A DNA stretch of 55,297 bases from NCBI GenBank assembly GCA_021844425.1, contig JAKBTL010000030.1, forward strand, positions 1-55,297, read 5' to 3'. The notes beneath the pieces were generated by a model that worked only from the letters and a program-made list of their open reading frames with translations, searched no databases and had not been told where the DNA came from. A program made the position numbers and the translations under genes. Shown here piece after piece: positions 1 to 7,389 of this stretch (the first letter of the stretch is position 1; each line of letters starts with the position of its first letter). The stretch comes from Actinomycetes bacterium (lineage in GTDB: Bacteria > Actinomycetota > Acidimicrobiia > Acidimicrobiales > RAAP-2).

Positions 1-98
1 GACGGCCGCTGGCGCCGCCCTCGTCCATACCCCGACTACTGCATGTGGCGCGCGGACCGATCCGGTGAGCGGACCTGGCGTGACGGGGGTTCAGCTGC

Positions 99-491
99 TC
101 ACGAGGTGCTCACGAGGTGCTCTCGGCCCCAGCGCTCGAGCGCCTCGAGGGCCGGGCGCAGCGCCTCGCCCCGGGCGGTCAGCGCGTAGCGCACGCTGAC
201 CGGGGGCCCGCCGTCGACTTCGCGTGCGACGAGGCCGGCCGCGGCCAGCTCGCCGAGCCGCTCGGCGAGCATGCGCTCGCTGAGCCCGGGCACCAGGCGC
301 ACCAGCTCGGAGAAGCGGGCGGCCCCGTCGAGGAGGGTGACGATGATCAGCCCGTTCCAACGCTTGCCGAGCAACCCGAAGACCCGGGTGATCGCCTCGC
401 AGACGCCCCGCTCGGCGGTCTCCACTGCGGCGTCGGCGGTCTCCGCCACGACCTCGGCGGACTCCTCCACGACGTCGGCGGACTCCTGCAC
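99..491 (-). CDS. HxlR-family winged-helix transcriptional regulator
   Basis: A 130-residue DNA-binding regulator of the HxlR/MarR-like winged-helix type. The conserved N-terminal Cys (C31) and the GKRW motif at about 43-46 open the HxlR domain, followed by the recognition-helix region LSERMLAERLGEL and a wing with YALTARGE. The first 30 residues are an unusual Glu/Val/Ala-rich repetitive tail (ESAEVVAETADAAVE) before the domain. The start is GTG; no ATG lies close in frame. It is divergent from the doxX-led operon, and inverted repeats lie in the shared upstream region, so it probably controls itself and that operon. HxlR proteins often sense electrophiles or redox state through the N-terminal Cys; the ligand here is unknown. 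Confidence 0.9.
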   Translation of the reverse strand: MQESADVVEESAEVVAETADAAVETAERGVCEAITRVFGLLGKRWNGLIIVTLLDGAARFSELVRLVPGLSERMLAERLGELAAAGLVAREVDGGPPVSVRYALTARGEALRPALEALERWGREHLVSTS

Positions 492-504
492 GACCGTGGA
501 GCAT

Positions 505-517
505 ACTCTGATAGAGT
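505..517. promoter_or_regulatory. Inverted repeat, candidate operator
   Basis: ACTCT-GAT-AGAGT is a perfect 5-bp inverted repeat just upstream of the HxlR start. Its position in the divergent intergenic region makes it a candidate HxlR operator. No binding data support this. Confidence 0.35.
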
Positions 518-536
518 CGCTGAGGAGTTCCTAGCT

Positions 537-553
537 GCATACCTTTCGTATGC
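537..553. promoter_or_regulatory. Perfect inverted repeat GCATAC-N5-GTATGC, candidate operator
   Basis: A 6-bp perfect inverted repeat with a 5-bp spacer lies between the divergent HxlR gene and doxX. A further GCATAC half-site is at 501-506. Repeated half-sites in a divergent promoter fit a dimeric HxlR regulator, but this is inference from position and symmetry only. Confidence 0.45.
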
Positions 554-611
554 CTGCCGTCTCATCTGGTTCTCGTCACTGCATCACGAACGTTCGGAGG
601 ACATCGGTCAC

Positions 612-1199
612 ATGCGTCGTCTCGGTCTGCTCGTCTCCCGGTGGGTCCTCGGGGGCTACCTCGCCGTCCACGGCGCCCAGAAGCTGTTCGGCGCGTTCGG
701 AGGTCACGGCCTCGAGGCGACGGCGGCGGGCTTCGGCTCGATCGGCCTGCGGCCTGCCAAGGTCATGGCGACCCTCGCAGGCGTGAGCGAGATGGGCGGC
801 GGGGTGCTCACGGCGACCGGCATCGCCGATCCCCTCGGCCCGGTCGCGGTCGCCGGCACGATGGCCGTCGCCGCGGCGGTGCATCGCCGGCACGGCCCGT
901 TGGCGCAGAAGGGCGGCTTCGAGCTTCCCCTGACCAACCTCGCGCTGGCGCTGGCGCTCATGAGCAGCCCCGGGAGGCCGGGCGTCGGGCTGCTCCTGCC
1001 CAGATCGCTGGCGCGTCTGGCCGTCGCCGGCGGCATCGGAGCTGCCGCGGTCGCGATCGGCCAGATCCTCCTCGCGCAGCCCGCCGACGCCGGCAGCGAG
1101 GGGCGCTCGCCTTCCCAGGCGGCTCCCCAGGCGGCTCCCCAGGCGCCTTCCCAGGCACAGGCTCCGGCGCACGCCGAGCGCGAGGTGCCAAATGGCTGA
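612..1199 (+). CDS. DoxX family membrane protein
   Basis: A 195-residue integral membrane protein of the DoxX family. The N-terminal signature WVLGGYLAVHGAQKLFGAF is followed by hydrophobic segments at about 55-90 and 100-150. The ATG at 612 is preceded by a GGAGGA ribosome site at 596-601; the frame stays open far upstream, but that extension overlaps the HxlR gene and looks noncoding. The C-terminus is a Pro/Ala/Gln tract built from short repeats (QAAPQAAPQAPSQAQ). DoxX proteins are linked to quinone or thiol redox reactions, but the activity of most members is unknown. Its stop overlaps the next start by 8 bases. Confidence 0.88.
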   Translation: MRRLGLLVSRWVLGGYLAVHGAQKLFGAFGGHGLEATAAGFGSIGLRPAKVMATLAGVSEMGGGVLTATGIADPLGPVAVAGTMAVAAAVHRRHGPLAQKGGFELPLTNLALALALMSSPGRPGVGLLLPRSLARLAVAGGIGAAAVAIGQILLAQPADAGSEGRSPSQAAPQAAPQAPSQAQAPAHAEREVPNG

Positions 1200-1671
1200 T
1201 CGCCTCCCGACGCGCGAAGGGCCCAGGCCCCGCACGACGCCGTCGAACCCCCACATGCAGCTGGACCAGCAGCCCGCGGATACCACCCAGCGCGCGTTGC
1301 TCGCGGCCGAGGTGTTCGCACTCCGAGGGGTGACCGAGCGCGAGAGCGCGATCTCCGTCCCGGGCGCAAGAGCGCTGTGGCTCGACAGGGTCCCCCCCGA
1401 TGCTCCCCGTGACGCCTTCATGATCGGCGCCGAGCTTGCCCATCTCCACCCCGGCACAGACCAGAGCCTCCACGTGATGCTCCCCCCGGACCTTGTGGCC
1501 GAGGCGATCGAGGCCGGCTGGGCCGAGCAGCACCCGGTTGCCCGACGTGGCCTCATCCCTGCGAACGCGGTGATGCTCTACGCCCCCCGTGACGACGCCG
1601 AGCGCGAGACTGTCGCAGCGCTTGTGCGCGCGGCCCACGCGTACGCGACGCGCAGCGAGGAGGAGAGGTGA
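1192..1671 (+). CDS. Luciferase-domain (DUF5519) family protein
   Basis: A 159-residue soluble protein that resembles the DUF5519 'luciferase' domain family. Recognisable elements are PHMQLDQQP near residue 20, SVPGARALWLD, AFMIGAELAHLHPGTDQSLH in the centre and MLYAPRDDAERE near the C-terminus. No biochemical function is established for this family despite its name. ATG 1192 overlaps the doxX stop by 8 bases, and its own stop shares one base with the next start, so the three genes form a tight operon. Family assignment is by remembered motif pattern. Confidence 0.72.
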   Translation: MADRLPTREGPRPRTTPSNPHMQLDQQPADTTQRALLAAEVFALRGVTERESAISVPGARALWLDRVPPDAPRDAFMIGAELAHLHPGTDQSLHVMLPPDLVAEAIEAGWAEQHPVARRGLIPANAVMLYAPRDDAERETVAALVRAAHAYATRSEEER

Positions 1672-2126
1672 TGAAGATCCGCGAGCTGGGCCACATCGTG
1701 CTCTACGTGAGCGATCTCGAGCGCTCCCGCCGCTTCTACGGCGAGGTCCTCGGATGGGACGAGATCGTAGGCGACGTGCCCCTCGGGGTCCCGGCCGCGG
1801 GGTTCACCTCGGGGCGCACGCACCACGAGCTGCTCCTCATCGAGGTCGGGCCGTCGGCCGCAGCCATCCCGAAGGGCCGCAGGCTGGGCCTCTACCACTT
1901 CGGGCTGAAGGTGGGCGAAAGCGACGACGACCTGCGCGAGGTCGTCGAGCATCTGGCAGCCCACGGCGTGCCGATCAACGGAGCGAGCGACCACACCGTC
2001 ACGCACTCGCTGTACATCTCCGACCCGGACGGCAACGAGATCGAGCTGTACGTCGACGTCCTCCCACGCGAGGAGTGGGGCGACCCGGCGGCCGTCTTCG
2101 CTCCGATCCGACCTCTGCGCCTCTAG
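1671..2126 (+). CDS. VOC-superfamily glyoxalase / extradiol dioxygenase-like protein
   Basis: A 151-residue vicinal oxygen chelate protein. GHIVLYVSDLERSRRFYGEVLGW is the first beta-alpha-beta module with a metal-ligand His, YHFGLKV carries a second His, and DPDGNEIELYVD carries the Glu ligand, giving the usual His-His-Glu site. Proteins like this include catechol dioxygenases, glyoxalase I and thiol transferases; the substrate cannot be told. ATG 1671 overlaps the preceding stop (TGATG), preceded by AGGAGAGG. Co-transcription with DoxX downstream of an HxlR regulator suggests an electrophile or redox stress cassette, which is inference. Confidence 0.85.
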   Translation: MKIRELGHIVLYVSDLERSRRFYGEVLGWDEIVGDVPLGVPAAGFTSGRTHHELLLIEVGPSAAAIPKGRRLGLYHFGLKVGESDDDLREVVEHLAAHGVPINGASDHTVTHSLYISDPDGNEIELYVDVLPREEWGDPAAVFAPIRPLRL

Positions 2127-2136
2127 CTCCCTCCAG

Positions 2137-2190
2137 CGTGCCGCGTCGCGCATGCCGCGTCGCGTCGCGCATGCCGCGTCGCGCGCGCCG
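2137..2190. repeat. Short direct repeats of CATGCCGCGTCGCG type
   Basis: The spacer after the VOC gene holds roughly four imperfect copies of a 13-18 bp unit (GTGCCGCGTCGCG, CATGCCGCGTCGCG, CATGCCGCGTCGCG). It may be slippage-prone simple sequence; no hairpin with a T-tract is visible, so it is not a convincing terminator. Confidence 0.6.
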
Positions 2191-2197
2191 CCCTTGA

Positions 2198-2733
2198 CTA
2201 CCGGGCAGCTGCCCGCACGGCCGCGTCGAGCGCACCGGGCAGGTCCTTGCTCGCCGTCGGGCGGGAGAGGAGGTAGCCCTGGACGGCGTCGCAGCCGAGG
2301 CTGCGCAGCAGCTCGAGCTGGGTCGTGGTCTCCACCCCTTCGGCCACGACCCGCAGGCCGAGCCCGTGGGCGACCGTGACGATCGCCTCGACCAGGAGCG
2401 TGTCGGCCCGGTCCGTCCCGAGCCCGGCCACGAACCCCTGGTCGATCTTGATCACGTCGACGGGAAGGTGCTTCAGGTACGACAGGGCCGAGTAGCCGGT
2501 GCCGAAGTCGTCGATCGCCACCTCGACCCCCATGTCGCGCAGCGTCTCGAGCACCCGTAGTGGGCGACCAGAGCCTCGTTCACCTCCACGAAGCGCAACG
2601 TCTCGAGGTCGTAGACCAACATCGGCAGGGGGTTCGCCGCCAACAGGAGCTGGAAGGCCCCACCCGCAGCACGCGGGACGCACGCCGTCGCCTCCTCGCC
2701 CGTGGCGTCCCTCTCCCGGCGCATCCTGGACAT
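2198..2733 (-). pseudogene. Decayed PAS-EAL cyclic-di-GMP signalling gene
   Basis: Two coding remnants in different frames abut. From 2733 downward, one frame encodes a PAS N-terminus (LLLAANPLPMLVYDLETLRFVEV...VAHYG). Near 2558 the similarity jumps to a second frame encoding only the C-terminal half of an EAL phosphodiesterase domain (VAIDDFGTGYSALSYLKHLPVDVIKID, VVAEGVET, AVQGYLLSRP), ending at 2198. The first half of EAL, including the EAL tripeptide, and any GGDEF domain are missing. This fits an internal deletion that also shifted the frame. An intact ancestor would have been a PAS-(GGDEF)-EAL c-di-GMP enzyme. The remnant cannot be catalytic. Confidence 0.82.
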
Positions 2734-2812
2734 CGCACCCCACGGGCGGTGCTACCTCGTCATGTGGCGCACCCCAACTGCAAGTGTAGCAACTCGAGCC
2801 CGATTTTGGCTG

Positions 2813-4021
2813 TCAGGGCAGGCTGACGTAGCCGTGGCGCGCCTTCCACAAGAAGTACTTCTCGAAGGCGAGCTTCATCGCGTGGGCCTGCGGCCCGGGG
2901 ATGAGGACCCCGTGCTTACGGGGAGGGAGCATCTTGTCGGCGAGGATGATCACCCCGTTGTTGCCGGCGTCCATCACGCACACCGCCGGCATGTCGCCGA
3001 ACTCCTCGTGGGCTCGTGGCTTCTCGCCGCGGATCTGGGCGGCGATGTTCTTCGCAGCGACATGCGCCATCCGCTCGGTCGGGAAGCCCGTCTTCGGGAT
3101 GCCGAGCGGGGTGGACGTCTGCCATGGGACCGGGACCGCGGCGGCAATGCCCACGGCGTAGACGTCGTCGTAGGCGTCGCTCTGGTAGGTGTCGCGCACC
3201 TTCACGTAGCCCTTGGCATCGGCGATCTGTGTCGCCGTGCGCACCACCTCCTGGCCGAGGAACGGCGGCACCACCATGGCGTAGGTGAAGGTGATCGTCC
3301 GGCCGTCGGCCAGCACCATGCGGCCCTCCTCGATCCGGTCGATTCCGACGTCCACATAGGCGGTGATCCCTTCCTTCTTCAAGAACATCCCGAGCAGGCT
3401 CTCCCCATGCGGCAGCCCCCCGATGCCGAAGTGTCCGAGGAAGGGCTCGGGCGAGACGAAGCTCAGCCTCACCTGCTTCTTGAGGCCTGCCTTGCGCAGC
3501 TGGTGGGACACATTGAAGAGGTACTCGTAGGCGGCGCCGAAGCAGCCCGCCCCCTGGGTGGCGCCGACGACGATGTCGCCCGGGGACTCGAGGAAGCGCC
3601 GCCAACCCTCGCCGGCCCGGATCGCGTCCTCGAGCGTGGTGATCCCGAAGGCGTTGCCGCCCGGACCGAGGCCCGCCACGACGTCATAGTCGTTGCGATA
3701 GCCGGTGGCGACGACGAGGTAGTCGTAGTCGTAGGTCCCGGCGCTCGTCGTGACCTTCTTGTCTACGAGATCGAGGTGCGTCGCCTCGCCGTGGACGAAG
3801 TCCACTCCGTGGGCCTCGAAAGTGGGCGCCAGCGGAAAGGTGATGTCGGCGGCCTTTCGCTTGCCGAAGGGAAGCCAGATGAGCGAAGGGTTGAACAAGA
3901 AGTGGTCGGAGGCGGAGACCACCCGTACCTCGACATCGCCCTCGAGCTCGTGATGGACGGCCAGCGCGGCCGTCAGCCCACCGAAGTTCCCTCCGAGCAC
4001 CAGCACCTTCTTGCGAGCCAT
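2813..4021 (-). CDS. Sulfide:quinone oxidoreductase-like flavoprotein
   Basis: A 402-residue FAD-dependent oxidoreductase that probably oxidises sulfide and passes electrons to membrane quinone. The N-terminal dinucleotide fold is VLVLGGNFGGLTAA (residues 6-19). Cys160 in GAGCFGAAYEYL and Cys348 in AVCVMDAG match the two redox cysteines of the SQR family (Cys160 and Cys356 in the Acidithiobacillus enzyme); the third family cysteine near 128 is absent. The C-terminus FEKYFLWKARHG is the SQR-type membrane-anchoring amphipathic helix. ATG 4021 follows GGAGG; the open frame extends upstream without similarity. It is monocistronic. A relative acting on another sulfur species is possible. Confidence 0.85.
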   Translation of the reverse strand: MARKKVLVLGGNFGGLTAALAVHHELEGDVEVRVVSASDHFLFNPSLIWLPFGKRKAADITFPLAPTFEAHGVDFVHGEATHLDLVDKKVTTSAGTYDYDYLVVATGYRNDYDVVAGLGPGGNAFGITTLEDAIRAGEGWRRFLESPGDIVVGATQGAGCFGAAYEYLFNVSHQLRKAGLKKQVRLSFVSPEPFLGHFGIGGLPHGESLLGMFLKKEGITAYVDVGIDRIEEGRMVLADGRTITFTYAMVVPPFLGQEVVRTATQIADAKGYVKVRDTYQSDAYDDVYAVGIAAAVPVPWQTSTPLGIPKTGFPTERMAHVAAKNIAAQIRGEKPRAHEEFGDMPAVCVMDAGNNGVIILADKMLPPRKHGVLIPGPQAHAMKLAFEKYFLWKARHGYVSLP

Positions 4022-4471
4022 GGTCGTGCCTCCGTTTCCTCGTTGGACTTGTACCGCTGGTCTTGCTACCGCTCTCCTCGGCAACGCTCGTAGGTGGCCC
4101 GCGCCGATCCCATGGCGACGCGGCACCGTGGACGGTCGGCGCTTCGTACATCGAAGTCGTGGCCCGCTGCCGAGAAGAGACCGCAGAGGGCTGGCGTTCG
4201 GCAGCCGATCATCGCCAGCGAAGTCGCCGGCTGCTCGGTGGTCGTCGGCACACGAAGAATGGTACCCCTGAGCAGTGTGCAACTGGCGTGGCGAGTTCGG
4301 CTCCCAGCCCAGTGCTCGCTACCTCACGAGCTCTTCGAGGTGCACACGTGTAACGGCGAACTCGAGTACGAGCGACGCCAGCTCGCCGCATCGCGGATTT
4401 CCGGGCTCGCGTCGAGAAAGGTCTGCCTCGACGGCACGGTAGCTCGCCGCTTGGCGAGCAGGCGGCAGCCG
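4022..4471. other. 450-bp intergenic region without recognisable gene
   Basis: This separates the exporter gene from the SQR gene, both on the minus strand. It must carry the SQR promoter and 5' leader, with GGAGG near the SQR start. Short open frames exist on both strands, but none has a recognisable domain or a convincing ribosome site. No clear T-tract terminator was seen after the exporter. Confidence 0.5.
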
Positions 4472-6055
4472 TCAGACGTGCATGGCGATGAGAGCTGCAG
4501 GTTCACCAGGATCGACCGGCTCGTCGGGTGGCGCAGCCTGGCTGTGGGGCGACGATCGCAGCAGCGCGACGGCGACGACGAACGCGAGGGCGGCGCCCCC
4601 GGCACCCCAGCGGAAGGCCATCTGGTAGCCGTGCACGCTCGCGACAGCCGCAAGAGCATGGAGCCGGGACGTGCTCAGGCTGGCTCCAGACGCGCGGAGC
4701 CCGGCGACCGCGTGCTGGAACTGGTCATGGGTCGCGGTGGCCGCCACAGTGACGAGGGTGGCCAGCCCGAGCGACCCCCCCACCTGCTGGCTCGTGTTGA
4801 GCAGCGCCGAGGCGAGCCCGGACTGGTGCGCCTCCACGGAGGAGACGGCGTTCAGCGTGAGCGGGACGAACGACAGGCCCATGCCCAGCCCGACGAGCAC
4901 GAGCGGCCCGAAGACCTGGGCGTAGCTCGAAGCGGCGTTCACCCCGGAGACCCAGAGGAGGCCCGCGGCGACAAGGGCGGGGCCGACGACGAGGAACCGC
5001 CGCACACCGTAACGCCGGACGAGTCGCGAGACGACGACGCTGGTTGCGGCGACGCTCGCGGGGATGGGGAGATAGGCGACGCCGGCGAGGATGGGGCTGT
5101 AGTGGAGGATGTCCTGGAGGAACTGCGTGAGGAAGAAGATGAGCGACAGCATCGCGGCGCCCAGGAGCAGCACGACGCCGAAGCCGGCTGCCCGGTTGCG
5201 GTTGCGTAGGAAACCGAGGGGGATGAGAGGCTCCTTGGAGGAGCGCTCGACTGCCACGAAGAGGCCGAGGAGCACCGCGGCGACGACGAACGCGAGGTCC
5301 GTCCGCGCGTTCGACCATCCGTTGGTCGGGGCGCTCACCAGGCCGTAGACGAGCAGGGCCATCCCAGCCGAGATGCTCAGCGCGCCCGGAACGTCGAGGC
5401 GATGGCTGCGGCCACTCGGGGCTCGCACGGCACCGATCGACACCGGCGTGAGGACGAGCACCGCGATGGCGATCGGGACGTTCACGAACAAGACCCAGCG
5501 CCACGAGGCCACGTCGACGAGGATGCCGCCGAGCAGCAGGCCGAGTGCCCCACCTGCAGCGGACATCCCCGCATAGACGCCCATTGCCCTGTTGCGTGGC
5601 GCACCCTCCTCGAAGGTCGTCACGACGAGCGAGAGCGCGGCGGGCGACGCGATCGCCGCACCTATGCCCTGGACGGCGCGAGCGGCGATCAGCCACGCCT
5701 GGTCCGTGGCCAGGCCGCCGGCGAGCGACGCCCCTGCGAAGGCAGCGATCCCGACGGCGAACATCCGGCGCCGGCCGAACAGGTCGCCCGTCCGCCCGCC
5801 GAGGAGCAGCAGACCACCGAAAACCAGGACGTACGCGTCCACCACCCAGGTGAGGTTGGTCGCCGAGAAGTGCAGCTCGCGCTGGATCGACGGCAGCGCG
5901 ATGTTGACGATGGTGAGATCGAGCATCACCATCAGCTGAGCGGTGGCGATCACCACGAGGGCGAGGCGGTGATGCGTACGCGGGTGAGGGTGTGTGGCCC
6001 CCGAGGCTCCGGCTGCGCTGCCCGGGACGGCTGAGGCTTCTTGTGTCGAGGTCAT
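4472..6055 (-). CDS. MFS multidrug exporter, DHA2 (14-TM) family
   Basis: A 527-residue proton-driven exporter of the EmrB/QacA (DHA2) class in the cytoplasmic membrane. Signatures are LDLTIVNIALPSIQREL in TM1, the loop motif GGRTGDLFGRRRMF, antiporter motif C-like GGALGLLLGGILV and the WRWVLFVNVPI segment. About 14 hydrophobic segments can be counted. ATG 6055 overlaps the stop of the upstream regulator-methyltransferase gene (ATGA), so translation is coupled. The context implies that the exported compound is sensed, and perhaps methylated, by that upstream protein. An upstream in-frame start is possible but would lie inside the preceding gene. Confidence 0.93.
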   Translation of the reverse strand: MTSTQEASAVPGSAAGASGATHPHPRTHHRLALVVIATAQLMVMLDLTIVNIALPSIQRELHFSATNLTWVVDAYVLVFGGLLLLGGRTGDLFGRRRMFAVGIAAFAGASLAGGLATDQAWLIAARAVQGIGAAIASPAALSLVVTTFEEGAPRNRAMGVYAGMSAAGGALGLLLGGILVDVASWRWVLFVNVPIAIAVLVLTPVSIGAVRAPSGRSHRLDVPGALSISAGMALLVYGLVSAPTNGWSNARTDLAFVVAAVLLGLFVAVERSSKEPLIPLGFLRNRNRAAGFGVVLLLGAAMLSLIFFLTQFLQDILHYSPILAGVAYLPIPASVAATSVVVSRLVRRYGVRRFLVVGPALVAAGLLWVSGVNAASSYAQVFGPLVLVGLGMGLSFVPLTLNAVSSVEAHQSGLASALLNTSQQVGGSLGLATLVTVAATATHDQFQHAVAGLRASGASLSTSRLHALAAVASVHGYQMAFRWGAGGAALAFVVAVALLRSSPHSQAAPPDEPVDPGEPAALIAMHV

Positions 6056-7359
6056 CGCCCGCCTCCCGAAGCCCTGGGAGCGCTCGCCCACGCGACGGCA
6101 TCCACGACCAGCGAGTTGCCGTCATCGACGAGGCGCTCGTGGCGGCGAACCTCGACCGCGAGCGGAGCGAGCAGCTCGGTGAGGAGTCCCTCGCTGTAGA
6201 GCCGCTCAGGGAACGGCGGGCCGACCTTGCCGAAGGAGTCGAGGTGATGGCCAGTGGCGAAGAGATGCCCGCCGGGGGCAACTGCGGCCACGGCGCGGGA
6301 GAAGAACAGCCCCCGCTCTTCGGGGGCGAAGTGCAGGTTGGCGACCACCACGAGGTCGAAGGATCCCTGCGGCGGGACGTAGCTCAGCAGGTCCGCCTGC
6401 ACCGGTTCGAGGGGGAGCCCTTCTCGCGCCGCGCGCTCCTTCGCCTGGGCCAGCCCCACGGCTGAGGCGTCGACCCCGGTGACCTGCCAGCCCTGACGGG
6501 CGAGCCAGATCGCGTTCCGGCCTGGTCCGCAGCCCAGGTCGATTGCTCGACCCGGCTCGAGGGTGCTCACGAGCTCCACGAGGAGCGCGTCGGGCTCCGT
6601 CGGCCAGTCCATTCCCGAGTAGCGCTCATCCCACGCGGCTCCTGGGGAGCCGCCAGCACCGCGGCCATGGTGCTCGCCGCCGTGCTCGCCGCCGTGCTCG
6701 CCGCCGTGCTCGCCGCCGTGCTCGGGGCGCGCGGCGTGCTCGGAGGCCGGGGAAAGGCCCAGGTCGGCTTCGAGCGCGGCGAGCGCGCTCTCGATACCTG
6801 CCAGGCGGTCGGTGCCCAGCACCGCGGCGAGGTGCTCCTCTTGGGCTCGGACCAGGGCGTCGATGCGAGCGGCGAGTGCCAGGCTCTCGGAGGTGAGCTC
6901 CAGCGCCCGCGGCCTGCGATCGGCACCGCGGTGGGCACTTTGGATCAGCCCGCGGCTTTCCAGGACGTCGACGCAGCGCTTGGCCTTCATGGGATCGGCC
7001 CCGAGAGCTCGCGCGAGGGCCCGCAGCGAGCACCCCGGGCACTCGGCAACACCCCGGAGCACCGCGGCCTGGGGGGGGGTGAGCCCTAGCCCCTCGAGCT
7101 CATGGGCCCATTCGGCCCGCAGCAGCCTTGCGAGCCGGTCCAGTCGGAACCCGAGCCCCTGTGCGAGCTTCAGCGGCGCCGCAGGGGAAGGCCCCGCGCC
7201 ACGAGTGCCTTCCCGAAGGCCTCCTCGAGTGCCTTCCCGAGCGGCGCTGCCCACGGCCTGAGGCGCCGCCGCCGTCACAGCGCCGGCGCTCTGCGAGCCC
7301 TGAGCTGTGCTCCGACCTATGGCGTTCGATGTGTTGGCTGCGGAAGTTCCTGACGGCAT
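6052..7359 (-). CDS. MarR-type regulator fused to SAM-dependent methyltransferase
   Basis: A 435-residue two-domain protein, counted from ATG 7359. Residues 1-62 are a disordered Ala/Gly/Arg-rich tail. Residues 66-200 form a MarR-like winged helix (LTPPQAAVLRGVAECPGCSL, MKAKRCVDVLESRGLIQS, DRRPRALELT). Residues 212-233 are a His-rich linker with four GGEH repeats. Residues 242-435 are a class I SAM methyltransferase of the TehB-like type (WDERYSG, motif I DLGCGPGRNAIWLA, PGGHLFATGHH). A TTG at 7371 is an alternative start. It is coupled by ATGA to an MFS exporter, and an 18-bp palindrome abuts the start, suggesting autoregulation. The substrate is unknown. Confidence 0.88.
   Translation of the reverse strand: MPSGTSAANTSNAIGRSTAQGSQSAGAVTAAAPQAVGSAAREGTRGGLREGTRGAGPSPAAPLKLAQGLGFRLDRLARLLRAEWAHELEGLGLTPPQAAVLRGVAECPGCSLRALARALGADPMKAKRCVDVLESRGLIQSAHRGADRRPRALELTSESLALAARIDALVRAQEEHLAAVLGTDRLAGIESALAALEADLGLSPASEHAARPEHGGEHGGEHGGEHGGEHHGRGAGGSPGAAWDERYSGMDWPTEPDALLVELVSTLEPGRAIDLGCGPGRNAIWLARQGWQVTGVDASAVGLAQAKERAAREGLPLEPVQADLLSYVPPQGSFDLVVVANLHFAPEERGLFFSRAVAAVAPGGHLFATGHHLDSFGKVGPPFPERLYSEGLLTELLAPLAVEVRRHERLVDDGNSLVVDAVAWASAPRASGGGR
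6670..6717 (-). repeat. 12-bp tandem repeat encoding GGEH linker
   Basis: Four perfect copies of GTGCTCGCCGCC (plus strand) lie in tandem, flanked by a partial copy, and encode the Gly-Gly-Glu-His repeats between the MarR and methyltransferase domains. Perfect copies suggest recent slippage expansion. The His/Glu content could bind metal. Confidence 0.95.
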
Positions 7360-7371
7360 CACCCAGAACAA

Positions 7372-7389
7372 CTGTAACGCGCGTTACAG
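7372..7389. promoter_or_regulatory. Perfect 18-bp palindrome, candidate MarR operator
   Basis: CTGTAACGCGCGTTACAG is perfectly palindromic and lies 12 bp upstream of ATG 7359 of the MarR-methyltransferase gene. A dimeric regulator binding here would block initiation of its own operon. It could equally affect the divergent mannosyltransferase gene. Operator role is inferred from symmetry and position. Confidence 0.75.

Noticed and set aside
1-98. Possible gene at the left edge
   Set aside because: No recognisable frame or motif in the first 98 bases; only the 11-bp repeat CTCACGAGGTG at the end of the HxlR gene stands out.
117-611. Upstream extension of the DoxX frame to 117
   Set aside because: It overlaps the HxlR gene on the other strand and shows no DoxX similarity; ATG 612 has a GGAGGA site.
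4022-4282. N-terminal extension of the SQR-like protein
   Set aside because: The added residues precede the canonical ARKKVLVLGGNFGG start, which has its own GGAGG site.
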